Below, in pieces: positions 21,101 through 33,100 of a stretch of DNA of 64,000 nt. Within the stretch, counting starts at the first letter, position 1. Each line of letters begins with the position of its first letter. The position numbers and the translations under genes were made by a program. Source of the stretch: Corylus avellana (taxonomy: Eukaryota > Streptophyta > Magnoliopsida > Fagales > Betulaceae); NCBI RefSeq assembly GCF_901000735.1, contig NC_081541.1, positions 40,765,021-40,829,020 on the forward strand. Reading direction: 5' to 3'. The notes beneath the pieces were generated by a model that made no database searches, was not told the DNA's origin, and saw nothing but the letters and a program-made list of their open reading frames with translations.

Positions 21101-24100
21101 GATTGGGTCCTCTCTATTGGGTTGGGCCTAAAGCCCATATCCTTTCGTGGCTTTACGTTGAGGTCTGGGTTTAAGTTGAAGAAGGTCAGGCCTTCAATGT
21201 TGGACTTGGATTTTGAGCCCATCACTGGGTCGTTGTCAGGCTTTAGTACTCAGCCAGATTCAGTTAATTCATGGGTAGGTTTTCCCCACAATTCAATGGA
21301 AGGATCAGGTGCTAAAGCGGGTCGTGGGGCTGCATCTCCAGAGGTGGAGCTTGTCTCTGACACGCTGGTGTTATCTCCATCAAACCCAGTAGTTTCCAAT
21401 GGTTGCTCCAACGAATCCAGTTATGGTCTCGCCTATGTGGTGGCGTGTCCAATGAGTATTCAGCCTTTAGTGTGTATGGACCTTGTGGACCTTGTACCTA
21501 TGGCAATGGAGGCTTCGGTGAGGTCTATACTTGTGGCGGTGGAGGTGTAGTGACCCAAATAATTAACTAAGCTTAGGTAGCCGAGTTAGAGGGTTAATTT
21601 GAATTTTGGGTCACTAAGGACAGCTAGAAGGGCATTTTGAGAATTTTGGACTTTCGGACCGGACGTACGCTAGAGTTACCAGACGTTCGCTCTTGTCTGT
21701 AGTAGAGGACATAGGGTTGCCGGACGTACGATCTTGTTTTTAGTGTGGACGTACATATGAGGACCACCGGACGTACACTAATTATAGTACACGGACGTAC
21801 GCTGGGACCACACGGACGTATGCTACTTTTGGAATACCCCTTGGATAATACCTGAATCGTACGCTACAGCCTTTGGACCGCTGTGTAAACAGTACTGGAA
21901 GTATGCCCCAATAGTACCGGACGTCCGCTACTTTTTAGATAAGTTGGTAGCGCCCTCTGCTATAAATACCTTTTACCCTCAAGGTTTCTCACACCCATTC
22001 TCGTCCCCAGGTTCTCTAATACCCCTGTGTGAGTGTTTTGTGAGGATTTTGTGAGTTCTTGGAGAATGAGTGATTCTTGAAGGTTTTTGGCTTCAAGGAG
22101 GTAACCTTCTAAGCCTAACTTGTTACATATTTGTTATGTTGTTTAAGTGCTTTTCCATAGTTAGCTTAAGTTTGTAGCTTCTAGTTATATTGTTGCCCTT
22201 AATCTTGGTTTAAGCTTAGGTTAGCATTTGATTCTTGTTGGCCTTATTTCCTTTTGAATGGAGGAGCTGTTTTGAGATAGGAGGTCCTAGGAATCCTTTT
22301 GGTAGCTTTAGAACCAGTTTGGGAGAATAAGAGGATGGTTGAACCAAATGAAGTTCTACCTGAAACTCTCTGAGCGGATGTACGGCCACGAGACCAGACG
22401 TACGAGCCTTCTGGGCGAACGTACGGTCACGAGCCCGGACGTACGGTCAGGAGTGTTCCAAAGAACGTCACTTTGGCCAGTCGTCTGACAACCTCTGTTT
22501 TGATGTTCTAAGTTCGTTTTAGTTGGATTAGAACTGATGATAGGTCTTTTCTCAGTATTTGAGGTTATGGAGTATCAAGAAAATTTTATGGAGGAGCCTT
22601 ACGATCGGGGTGAGTACAAACTCACATGGATGCTTGTTGTTACATTTTCAGCATTGCACGTCTATTTTATATATATATATATATATCAAACATGCATATT
22701 TTGCAACTCTCATGAAATACATTTTGAAACTACTGTGAACTCTATTTTGTGAAAACGTGTGTTGATAACAAGATAATAATGAGATTTGTAAAACAATGCA
22801 TGTAAAAGATTAATAAGACTAATTGCATTGTATGACATGGTACACCGGTACGTGCGGGATAACAGCCATGGGCTTACTATACAGGTTAACTTTATGGTCA
22901 AATGTTTATGTGTGTAAGCTTTGGATCCAATGGTTTCGTGACCAAGGCGCAGCCATTCCCAATGGATGGTCACTATAAGACAAACGTCATTAGTGGTGTG
23001 GGCCACCCGAGGTTTGACTCGGTCGTGCCACTAATGTTATGTACGGTAGCTTACAATATCCGGGGCACCGGTGTTGTATTACAGGTCCCTCAGGACAGCG
23101 CCAACCCTGCTGAGAAGAAGTAATATCTCGGGTAGACCATATAGTTGAACTATTACTGTTACTCATAACTATAAGCATATATTATATCTATATCACACCC
23201 AAGATAAACTGTCATCTCATAATGTTGCATGTGTTTTATAAACAACTGAGTTCATTATTTAATAACGGGTACGTTATGTGCATTTATACTCACTAAGTCG
23301 TCGGACTTATCCTTGTATTATTTCCCTTTCTTTTTTTTTTTCTCTATATGTACAACTATGCTGTTATAGATAGTTTAGCAGAAGATGGATACCGCGAAAC
23401 ATCCGGTTATTATGGAGGATTCGACCCGGGGGATGCTTGAGGACTTATTGCAAGCTTAGGCAGATACTCATGGTAACTAGTACTTATGAGTTGTGCGGTA
23501 GGCATTAGGAGCTTTTATGCATGCTTGCATATTAAGATTTAGCATGAATCCCTTGTAAAGGTGATAACTTGTATAGTGTGATTTCAGCTATTTCGATGTT
23601 CCTTGGTAGACGCTCTAGTTGTAACGATTATGTTTATAGAATCTTTTTGTTTCCACTGTTTAGTATCCTCTGTTTTCGAGGAGTAGAGGTCCTTGAGTCT
23701 TGTTCGAAGTGGAATAAGGCTGAGAGACGAACCATGTAATTAATTACCAGTTAATTAATTTTCGGGGCGTTACAGGAGGAAACTATTGTCAAGGTTGATC
23801 GTAAACCTCCACCGGCGAAGGGTTTTTGGGGTCGAGCACCGCTTCTTCTTCATCAACACTGGTAGTTAAGGAAGCCTTGGCTGCAAGGAATCCTCCGACA
23901 GCATCTATTGTGGCCTTGCCTCTATTGTCAAATAAAGGGTCGTTCAATGGTATTGAACAAGACATTCACACTGTCTTGACGGCAGGTTCTTTAGAGTTCG
24001 AGGGTTCTTGTTCAGGGGCGGTTGAGTTGGGTGATAGACTTCATCTCTCCCATCCTGTCATGTCGGAGGATGAAGCTCCTATTTACCCTTCTGATGCCAA

Positions 24101-27100
24101 GTCACAACAGAGGTATACTCGAAGAGTAAAGAACAACATAGGAGCAATGCTGAACAAGAAGATAAACAAGAATCTGATCGTCGAGGCTGTGTCGGCCATT
24201 CCTTTTGGGGGGAAGGAGGACTCATCCAAGGTCGTGCTTAATGCGATGGGAGTCGCCCCCACTTTGGGATTGTCTTTTGGGGGTGATGAGAAATGGCTCA
24301 AGGATCTTCTTTCAATCATTGAAGATGATCGGTTTCATGAAGATGGTGTTCCTATTTCAAATATTAAGGGAAAAAGGGAGCTCAAAAATTTGGAATGCTC
24401 CATTAACTTTGAGGCTATAGGAAAGGGATCTAGTAGGGGTAAAGGCAGGACAGCTATGTGGGTCTAGGAAGGCATTATGAGTTTAGGGCTTAGTTGGGGT
24501 TTCAGGGGTATGTATTTGCGGGCCTAGGGACTATGGGTCTCAGGATTCTTTTACGGGGGTCTTTTTGAGGGTTGATGTTGGTTGTCATGTGTATACTCTG
24601 TGTACTTTGGGGTGCCTTACGCTTTTTTACATATACAATATTACTTATCAAAAAAAACTTGGAGCTCATCACAAGACATCAGCCTGATCATTCTTGCCTC
24701 ATATGAGAAGAGAGCTTCAGTAACCTATGTTAACACCAAAGTTTCTTTAACATACAATAATGTTGTGATCATGCGATTATATGAAGGGGGAAGTGATGCC
24801 AACAAAAATATTGCTTTTATCTTTTTCTTCAATCTTTACTCAAAAGTTCAACAATTATGTATTCAACATGTCGAACTTGTTGAGGTGCTCCAGCAAATCT
24901 GAATGTTCCTCCATTTGTAAACCATATGGCTGCTTCTTCATGTACAACCTATTTGTCAAATTCTTTTGCAAAATTGACTCAATTTTTTCTTTTTCTTTTT
25001 TTTTTTTGATAAGTAAAGATGCATTATCAAAGCGCAGAGGGGCGCAACCCTAGTACACAGGGAGTATACAAGAGAGTGACTAAGAGGGAGAAAAAGAAGA
25101 AGAAAACATAAAAAGAAAATCAGGGACGAGTCCTTGAAACATCTAGCATTTCTCTCAGTCTAGATGCACCACATAAGACAAAGAGGAACCATCTTCCACA
25201 CAACAGCACTGCGAGCTTTGCCACCCGCCCACCAAGAATCATACAACCCCCTAACACTACCAGGCATCGCCCAACACAAACCAAACCGAGAGAAAACGGC
25301 ATTCCACAAGATACGCGCAACCCCACAATGAAGAAAGAGATGGTTAACTGACTCCCCATCCGATTCACACATGCAACAACAATTTATCACAACAATACCT
25401 CTCTTCCAAACATTATCTAAGGTTAAAGTCTTCTCAAGCACGGCCGTCCAAGCAAAAAGAGCCACTTTCGAAGGAGCCTTGGTGCGCCATAAACTCTTCC
25501 AAAGGAAGGCGAGGGATCTTTAGAAGCAAGGATCCTGTAAAAAGATCTAACCTCAAAATTACCTTTGCGAGAAGAAATCCACCACATTCGATCATCCCCT
25601 ACCCCACGCATCAAGTGCGAATACAAGTTATCAATCACACTATAAATGACATCATTTACAAATTAAAACAGAGCACATTGGCAACCTTCACATCAATCTC
25701 TTTCCACTAATTATTGTCCACCTTCTAAGGTTTCTTCGCCTTTCTCAATAAAGGCTTGTAGACTCCTTGCTAAATCAAAAGATTTTTCATCATTCTCTCC
25801 CCAAAAAAAATTGTTCATCCCATTGAACTTCTCCACTTCATATTTACCATAATCGTCAATCTGAATACTGGACCTTAACTCTAATTATGATAAATAAGAT
25901 AAAATAATCACTCACAATAACATTAAGATTTACATGATTCTCTCAATACGAAGTACGTCAAAGTGCAGAGAAAATTACTTAGAACCCAAAGCCCAATATC
26001 ACTTGCTTTCGAGATTTTCTTCAAAAAAGAAAACAAAAATACAAACATTTCTTTTGCTACAACAAAACGCAGCTGACCTCTCTATGTTTCTCTTTCACTG
26101 CTTTGGCTTCTTTACTCTCCTCTCTTGCGGTGCAGTGCCAAGAGGAAAAGAAAAGATCGCACTCTGTTTTCTCGCACTATAGAAAAGGTCCTTTTATAAC
26201 GTGACTATGCCGGCGACAAAGAAGGCTAGAAGATAAAGTCAATTTTGTACGAATCCATTAGATGTGCTGGGGGGGAGGGGAAATAGAAGAAGAAGAAAAA
26301 GGAGAAAAAGAAGATCAAGAATATCTTCGGTTTCTTGTGACCATTTTCAAATTGGCACCCCAGGACTTCATACCTGCAGGTAAACAGTGCCCATCTCTTC
26401 TTTTCCATACAAGTGATTTCGTTGTATATTCTTACTTCTTCTGCAAAAGTGGTTCCTTTTCTCAATTAAGAAAATTTTATATGCATACGTTGACTCTTCA
26501 TTTCTTATGGCACTGAAAATTAAAACTCAGCGGGACTATGTGTTGGAAATCAAGCAGGCTAAAACGCAATCAATATTCTAAGAAAGATGGGTATTTATGA
26601 GCTACAATGGATGCTTCTAGTCTTCCAGAATTCAAATCCCTCGTTTACATCATATGTAACTCCCACATAAAAATAAATCCCAAATAACTCACATGCATGA
26701 AAAATCTCATGTAACTTCTAAAACAATTATTCCCTTATTCCCTTTACTTTTAGACCAAATACATGTAAGACCCTTTAACTCCATAAATCTAGAATAAATT
26801 AGAAATGAATATTACTAAATCAAGTTTAGTAAACAACACTAATGTGCAACATCTTATGTTAGTTTCAAGGAGACTAAACACTCTCCTGTTGTGAAATCCT
26901 CTAAAGACCATGAATACTCTACTCTGCACAGACACTTGCAGTTGGTTAAGGTACCGGTATTAGATACCCACCACATCATATGTTCTCAATACCATAATTT
27001 TTTTTTGTGTTAAGGTACTGGTAGTAGACACCCACCATCATATGTTCTCAATGCCGGTATTAGACACCACTAACCAAAAGCGGTGTTAATATGATTTATG

Positions 27101-30100
27101 GAAACAACAAGAATATTTTCAGTAATAGTTTTTTTGTTCATCTGCGCTCACCTCTAAAGATTATTTGCCTTTTTCACTTCTTTTTGTTAACCATCATGAA
27201 CTAAACCAGACATCAACCAAGATTTCTGGTGATAATTCCAACAGATGAGAAATGGCTCCTGCATTTACAACAACTTCTTGTCTTCTTACGTTATCTTCAA
27301 GAGTACAATTGTATCAATGTAACTTATCTTCCGCAAATGTAAATGAACAGAGTTTATAAATAAGAATTCAATGACTCTGTTTGGTGAGTTGAACCAAAAC
27401 ACTTTCACAGAAATTTCAGTTTAAACTAGGTTGTACACTATAGCTGTTTATCATCTCAAATGAAATGCAAAGAATCTGCCTGATTTTCAATCATGTTGAT
27501 GTATGATGTTCCCAACGTTTAAATTCATTAATGCTTCTCTTAATTCTTTTGAGCGTTGCTAGGAGTACTGCAACTTTTACTATAAGTCCCTTACAAACTG
27601 ACGTGAGAATCCATATAACGCTTACCACTTCAGCCACTAAACAATTAAATTTACTTGTCAAATTTTTTGCCTTAATTTTTCCACCATTAAGATATTGCCA
27701 CTTGAATTTGTCAGAGAATTGAAGTAAAAGCTGTAGTAAAAAGCTGTAGTAACCTAAGCATTTTTCAATTCTTTTGGGAGTAATTCCCTGCCATCTAGTT
27801 TCATTTTCTGTTAAGCTTTTCAACATTTCCCATTCAGGAACAGTTGATGCATTTCCAAACTAACAGCCCATGACCATCTACCACATGCTGGATAATTTCT
27901 TACAAGATCAGGTTAACATCTTTCATATTTATTTTTACACATGAGAACACAACTTTATAACAAATCTAATTTCCATTGTATTTGTGTTCAAGAATTTTGA
28001 CTAATGATTAGATGACACCTCATGGCTACAGCTTGTCACTGATCACGGTTTTTAACTATTTAACTCTAATATTGCTACTGAAAAAAGAAAAAGGAAATAA
28101 CAGGTAGCTTGTAAGAATTACCTTTCTCAATCTGATTTGTCTTAATATGGCATCCATTTCTTTCTCTAGTTGTGTGAGTTCTGTCATGCTTTTCTGGTCA
28201 ATGTTTTGTGTGTCAAGGTGGCTGCCAAAAGCACAAAAATAGAGGTGCATTAGCAGGTCCATTGAGGCAAGTCTACATAGGTCCCAAAGATTTTATGCAA
28301 CTGATGGACAAGAGTTTGTGCAGATAGCATGTTAAGAGAGGATCATATAGTTTGAGAAAATATCATGTAACAACGGAAACTGATCTTCAAGATGTGGCCT
28401 TTGAATCATGTAAAAGATGAACCTGCAGTTTTCCCTGTTACATGAGTCATTTACTTCCTCTGTGTCACTTGCAACTCATGTATATGGACCTCAAAGATGT
28501 ACCTTTGAATCATTTGCAGTGGGTTACCACTTGTCTGAAGATCAGTACACTCAGCAAGATTCATCTGCATGGCAAGACAAAAAACTGAATAAGAGAAGAA
28601 TTTCATAAAATTAATCATCAAATATACTAGGATGACATTTAGAAGTTAATAACCACAGATGATCAGCAAACTCATGTAACACAGCAAATAGTTTGTATCA
28701 TGCTAATTAGGACAGAAATGGGATTAAATGATAGGCCACATAAGTTAATTACCCATGAAGGGCAAATGATAGAACGTGACTTGATTAATGGAGTTAGTGT
28801 TATCTTATAATAGGGGTTAGTAGAAGTTTACTTAACTACTGGGAGGTTATTTAGTATGGGCAGTTACGTGTTGTGGTGTAAGATTTGTTATAGTGTGAGA
28901 GAAGTGGTAGTGGTTTAGGTAACTGTTAGTAGTAGAGTATTTAAGGGTCTTTGTGTTATGTTATGAGGTCGAGAATTTCTATTGTCTTGTGTATGTACTT
29001 CCAACTCCTACCCAAAGTGGAGTTTTATCCTAAATACAATTCTATTCTATTGTGCGACTCTGATTGAGACCCATCATTAAAGCAATCTATTTTTCCATGC
29101 TTCGGAAAGGGAAATTGTCCTCTTCATGATTGTGATCATCCTAGCAGCATTGACAATGCCGTGTTCCTTTTCCCATTAGGCTAGTACCATATCCAGCTTT
29201 GTCCTCACATGAGGCATAATGTTAAGTCTTTTAGAGAAAATAAAACCTCTAGGAGTATCTCCAACAGGAGTAGCCAAAATAACTATTGAAAAAGTACAAA
29301 TTTCTACTTTTGCTATTCATTTTTCTATACACACTCCAACAGATTCTTTATTCTACTTTCTATTTTCTTTAAATATTCTTTTGTGTGTGAGAGTGTGAAA
29401 GAAAGTGGGGGAGAGAGAGAGTCAAAGAAATAAAGGAAGAGAGAAGATAATAAAAATCTTTTGTAGTGTAAATAGTGAATAGGCAAAAGAGCCTATTTAT
29501 TATTCACAGTATAAGAAAAATGTTAAAGTAGCTACTCTGTTGGACACAAAAAATAGCTCATTAAAGTCAAATTTAGTTATTATGGATCATTTGCCTATTC
29601 TACTGGAGATGCTCTAATATAGTCAACATAGCATCGTTGTAGTCTGGGAAAAGAAGTTTGTTGGATGAATGATAAAGGATATAATGATCCAGATTTCATA
29701 GTGTTGATGTGACTTAAACCCATCAAGTCATGTGGGTGTTTTTCTTCTCCTAAAGAAGTGGTCTTCTTTTATGTGAAGGAAAAAGTTGTCATTGGAAGCA
29801 TTAATTGCATTAAGGTAGCCTTCTTTTAACTGACTACTAGTATACATAAATGTATGAAGTATGACTCATTGTTATGTGTGAAAGAAGAGTAAATGAAGAA
29901 AGCTTCCCGCACACTAAAGAAGTGAGAAGAAAAAATTTGGTTTTGTTTACCCACTAAAAGGAAGCAGCACAAGAGGAAAAGGGAGAAAACGAGAGAGAAT
30001 TTGAGCTGCTGCATAACAAGGTATTTTGGCGTGAATTGCATATTTTTCTTCTGTTCTCATGTTCTCTTTTATGTGTTAAGATTAGATGATTGTCTCAAAG

Positions 30101-33100
30101 AAAAATTCTGTGTCTTGTGTGAGAGTAAGATTTGGGTGTTAATAAAACATGATTATTACTTATCAAAAATAACAAAAAGGATTTGGGTGTATTATATTGT
30201 GAGTTTAAGTGATTTTTCTTCACTGTAATTTTGTACTCCTTTGGTTACTGAATTTCTTTGTGATTGCCTCCACTCATGGACGAACCTCAAATTGGGTGAA
30301 CCACGTAAATTTTGATGTTCTTGCATATGATTGTTTTGTATTATTTATCGTAATTGTGGTCAATTGCACAATAATTTGTATTAGAGCTAAGGTTCGATAT
30401 TCTAATCGATGATTACGGTAAATATAACAAGTACCAAGTATGAAGTGGAAAAGTTCAATGGTGAGAACAACTTCTCTCTTTGGCGACCTGCATACGGTTA
30501 TTTGCCAAGTGCAGAGCGGTCAAAATTAGATCCAAAATCTATAAAGTGTATATTTCTTAGTTTTGAGATTTATGGTGTTGTGACAAAGTAATCTCAGGAT
30601 CTCAAAGAAACAAAAAAAGAACATAATTAAATAAAAAAGTCACACAAGACGCAAAGATGTACCTAGTTCAGCTTAACAAACTTACGTTCACAAACAAAGA
30701 CAACCATGAGAAATTCACTATCAAAAGATGGAGTCCAAACACTAGTAGAGAAAAAATCACTCAAAACCTAATGCTTCAATACACCCAAAATTCACTCTCA
30801 TACAAAAGAGAATTTTGACAAAAGAGAACTTTCTCCAACTCTCTTAATGCTGTGTGACACAACAAAACAGTGAGAAAACTTGAGTTTTGGGCGTCAAACA
30901 AAACAAGAATGTGGCTACCCTTTTCTCTTCTCTTTCACGTTCTTGTTGGGTGGCTATTTGAAGCCTTTTATAAAACTTGAAGTCAGTTATAACAAAAGAC
31001 TCCAAGTCCAACTTGAACAAGATTGAGAATCGGCTACAACTTCAAAAACCAAATCAAATGAGACAAGCAAAGTTGCTAGGCCCCACACTACAAGACTTGA
31101 TTGATTTCAAGTCACACATCACATTGAGATTGTTTTTTTTTTTTTTTTTTTTTGACAAGTAATGATGCATTAAAAGAGCGTAGAGGGGTGCAACCCAAGT
31201 ACACAGGAAGTATACAAGAGAATGACTAAGCTAGGGAGAAAGAAGAAGAGAACATAAAGAGAAAATCAGGAAAATTGATCACTAAAGGAGCAAGCCAGCC
31301 TGCAGTCCAAGTGAAAAGCGTGTACAAAAAGAAATGAACAAGGTCCTCAAGGTTCCTCAACAAATCCTCGAAGCATCTCGAATTCATTTCCTTCCACACC
31401 ACAGCACTACGGGATTTACCGCCCGACCACCAACTAGCGAACATCTCCTTAATGCTTCTAGGCATAACCCAACACATGTTGAAACAAAAGAGAAGATAAC
31501 ATCCCACAACTTGCACGCAACCCCACAATGAAGAAAGAGATGATCCACAGACTCCCCATCTGATTCACACATACAACATCAATTAATCACAACAATACCT
31601 CTCTTCCGAACATTATCTAAGGTGAGAGATTTCCCAAGGACGGCCGACCAAGCAAAAAACGCCACTCTTGAAGGAGCCTTGGTGTGCCAAATACTTTTCC
31701 AAGGGAAATGGTTGGACTCTTTAAAGACAAGCATCCTATAAAAAGAGCGAACCTCAAACTTCCCTTTTCTTGACGGGATCCACCACATCCGGTCCTCCCC
31801 TTCCCCATGCATCGAAAACGAATACAAGAGCAAGAAAAGGGAGGCTAAGGTCCATCTCCTCCTAATCATGAATTCTACAAGCAAAGGTAACATTCCAGTG
31901 AACCATACCATTTAAACACTCCCTGATATCCGCAATGGAAGCATCCTTATTAATAGCAATATTGAAAAGACCAGGAAAAGCATCCTTGAGGGACATCTCG
32001 CCACACCAAATATCCTCCCAAAATTTGACTTTCACCCCCAAGCCAGGATCAAATCTAAAGTGGCACTAAAACGACCTCCACCCCTTACAAATGTGTTTCC
32101 ATAACCCAACCCCATGTGTTCCACGAGGAACTTTAGAGCGCCAACCACCCCAATACACCTCATACTTTGCCACCAAGATACTTCTCCACCAAGCTTCTTC
32201 CTCATTGGCAAATCTCCACAACCATTTCCCCAAAAGAGCTTGATTAAAAAGACGCAGACTCCGAATCCCTAGGTCACCCTCAGAAATCGGAGAACAAACC
32301 TGCCATCTAACCAAGTGGAACTTAGGTTCGTTGTTGAGGCCCCCCCCCCCAAAAAAAAAATCCCGTTGAATCTTCTCAATACGATTCGCCACAGAAGTAA
32401 GGATGGGGAAAAGAGACAGAAAATAGGTGAGAAAATTGGATAAGGTGCTCTTGATGAGAGTGAGCCTCGCCCCCTTGGACAGATACAAGCGCTTCCAAGG
32501 GGCCAACCTTCTATCAATCTTTTCCAACATGTCATCCCAAATAACCAAAAGCTTGAACGAAGCCCGAAGTAAGACTTAGATACTTCAAAGGCAAAGAACT
32601 GGTGCCACAAACCAGAATACCAGCCAACTCACCCGTCTCAACCGAACCTCCAACTGGGACCAAAACAGATTTGGTCCGGTTTACTTTTAACCCTGAGACC
32701 GCCTCGAAGCCAATAACGAGGGCTTTAATAAATCTGACTTGGTCAGGAACAGTCCCACAAAAAACAAGTGTATCATCAGCGAAAAGAAGGTGAAAAACAA
32801 TTACCCGCTCAGACTCTCTAGCACCCACATAGAAACCATTGATGAAGCCCCTACTAATAGAAGCATTAATCATCCTGCTGAACACCTCCATGACCATAAT
32901 GAACAAAAAAGGCAAAAGAGGATTGCCTTGTCTCACCCCACACGAACTCTCAAAGAAACCGGAAGAAGAGCCATTGATCAAAACTGAGAACCGCACCGAC
33001 GAGATACAATGCTCAATCCATAAGCACCATTTCTCACCAAAACCGCACATTCTTAACAAGTAGAGTAAAACTTCTAGTTCATGCGATCATAAGCCTTTTC

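Larger units (their letters stand above)
20196..24665 (+). mobile_element. L1-type LINE lacking ORF2, carrying a gypsy solo LTR
   Basis: A CT-rich 5' end (20270-20300) leads into ORF1 (from about 20379), which resumes after the solo LTR (23780-24466). ORF1 is followed at once by the LINE 3' UTR (TGTATACTCTGTGTACTTTGGGGTGCC near 24590) and TTACTTATCAAAAAAA at 24645-24660. There is no trace of endonuclease or RT. It sits inside the antisense copia gag, since gag sequence resumes right after the tail. The 5' boundary is estimated, and no convincing target duplication was found (only a TGGAG match near 20186 and 24661). Confidence 0.72.
19497..26260 (-). mobile_element. Antisense copia element of intron 4, carrying nested insertions
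   Basis: On the minus strand it runs from a 5' LTR remnant (about 26260-25870) through gag start (about 25860-25690, EVxxFNG-like) and gag (24996-24670) to the zinc knuckle and protease (20195-19600), ending in a short LTR remnant (19600-19497). The LTR end at 19510-19590 resembles 25875-25950 (ATAATAAT.. AAGATTTACrTGrTTCT). Integrase, RT and RNase H are missing. Two LINEs are inserted, at about 20196-24665 and 24997-25645. It belongs to the same copia family as 29702-37070, 42650-44239 and 57285-61517. Confidence 0.8.

Noticed and set aside
24083..24319. Minus-strand 78-codon frame.
   Set aside because: It is opposite the LINE ORF1 C-terminal part, which shows recognisable text on the plus strand.
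27775..27868. First candidate for MADS exon 5 ([13 protein letters not shown] text).
   Set aside because: It lacks a donor at the right place and an intact TQLMM start; the segment 18663-18704 fits exactly (42 bp, [18 protein letters not shown]).
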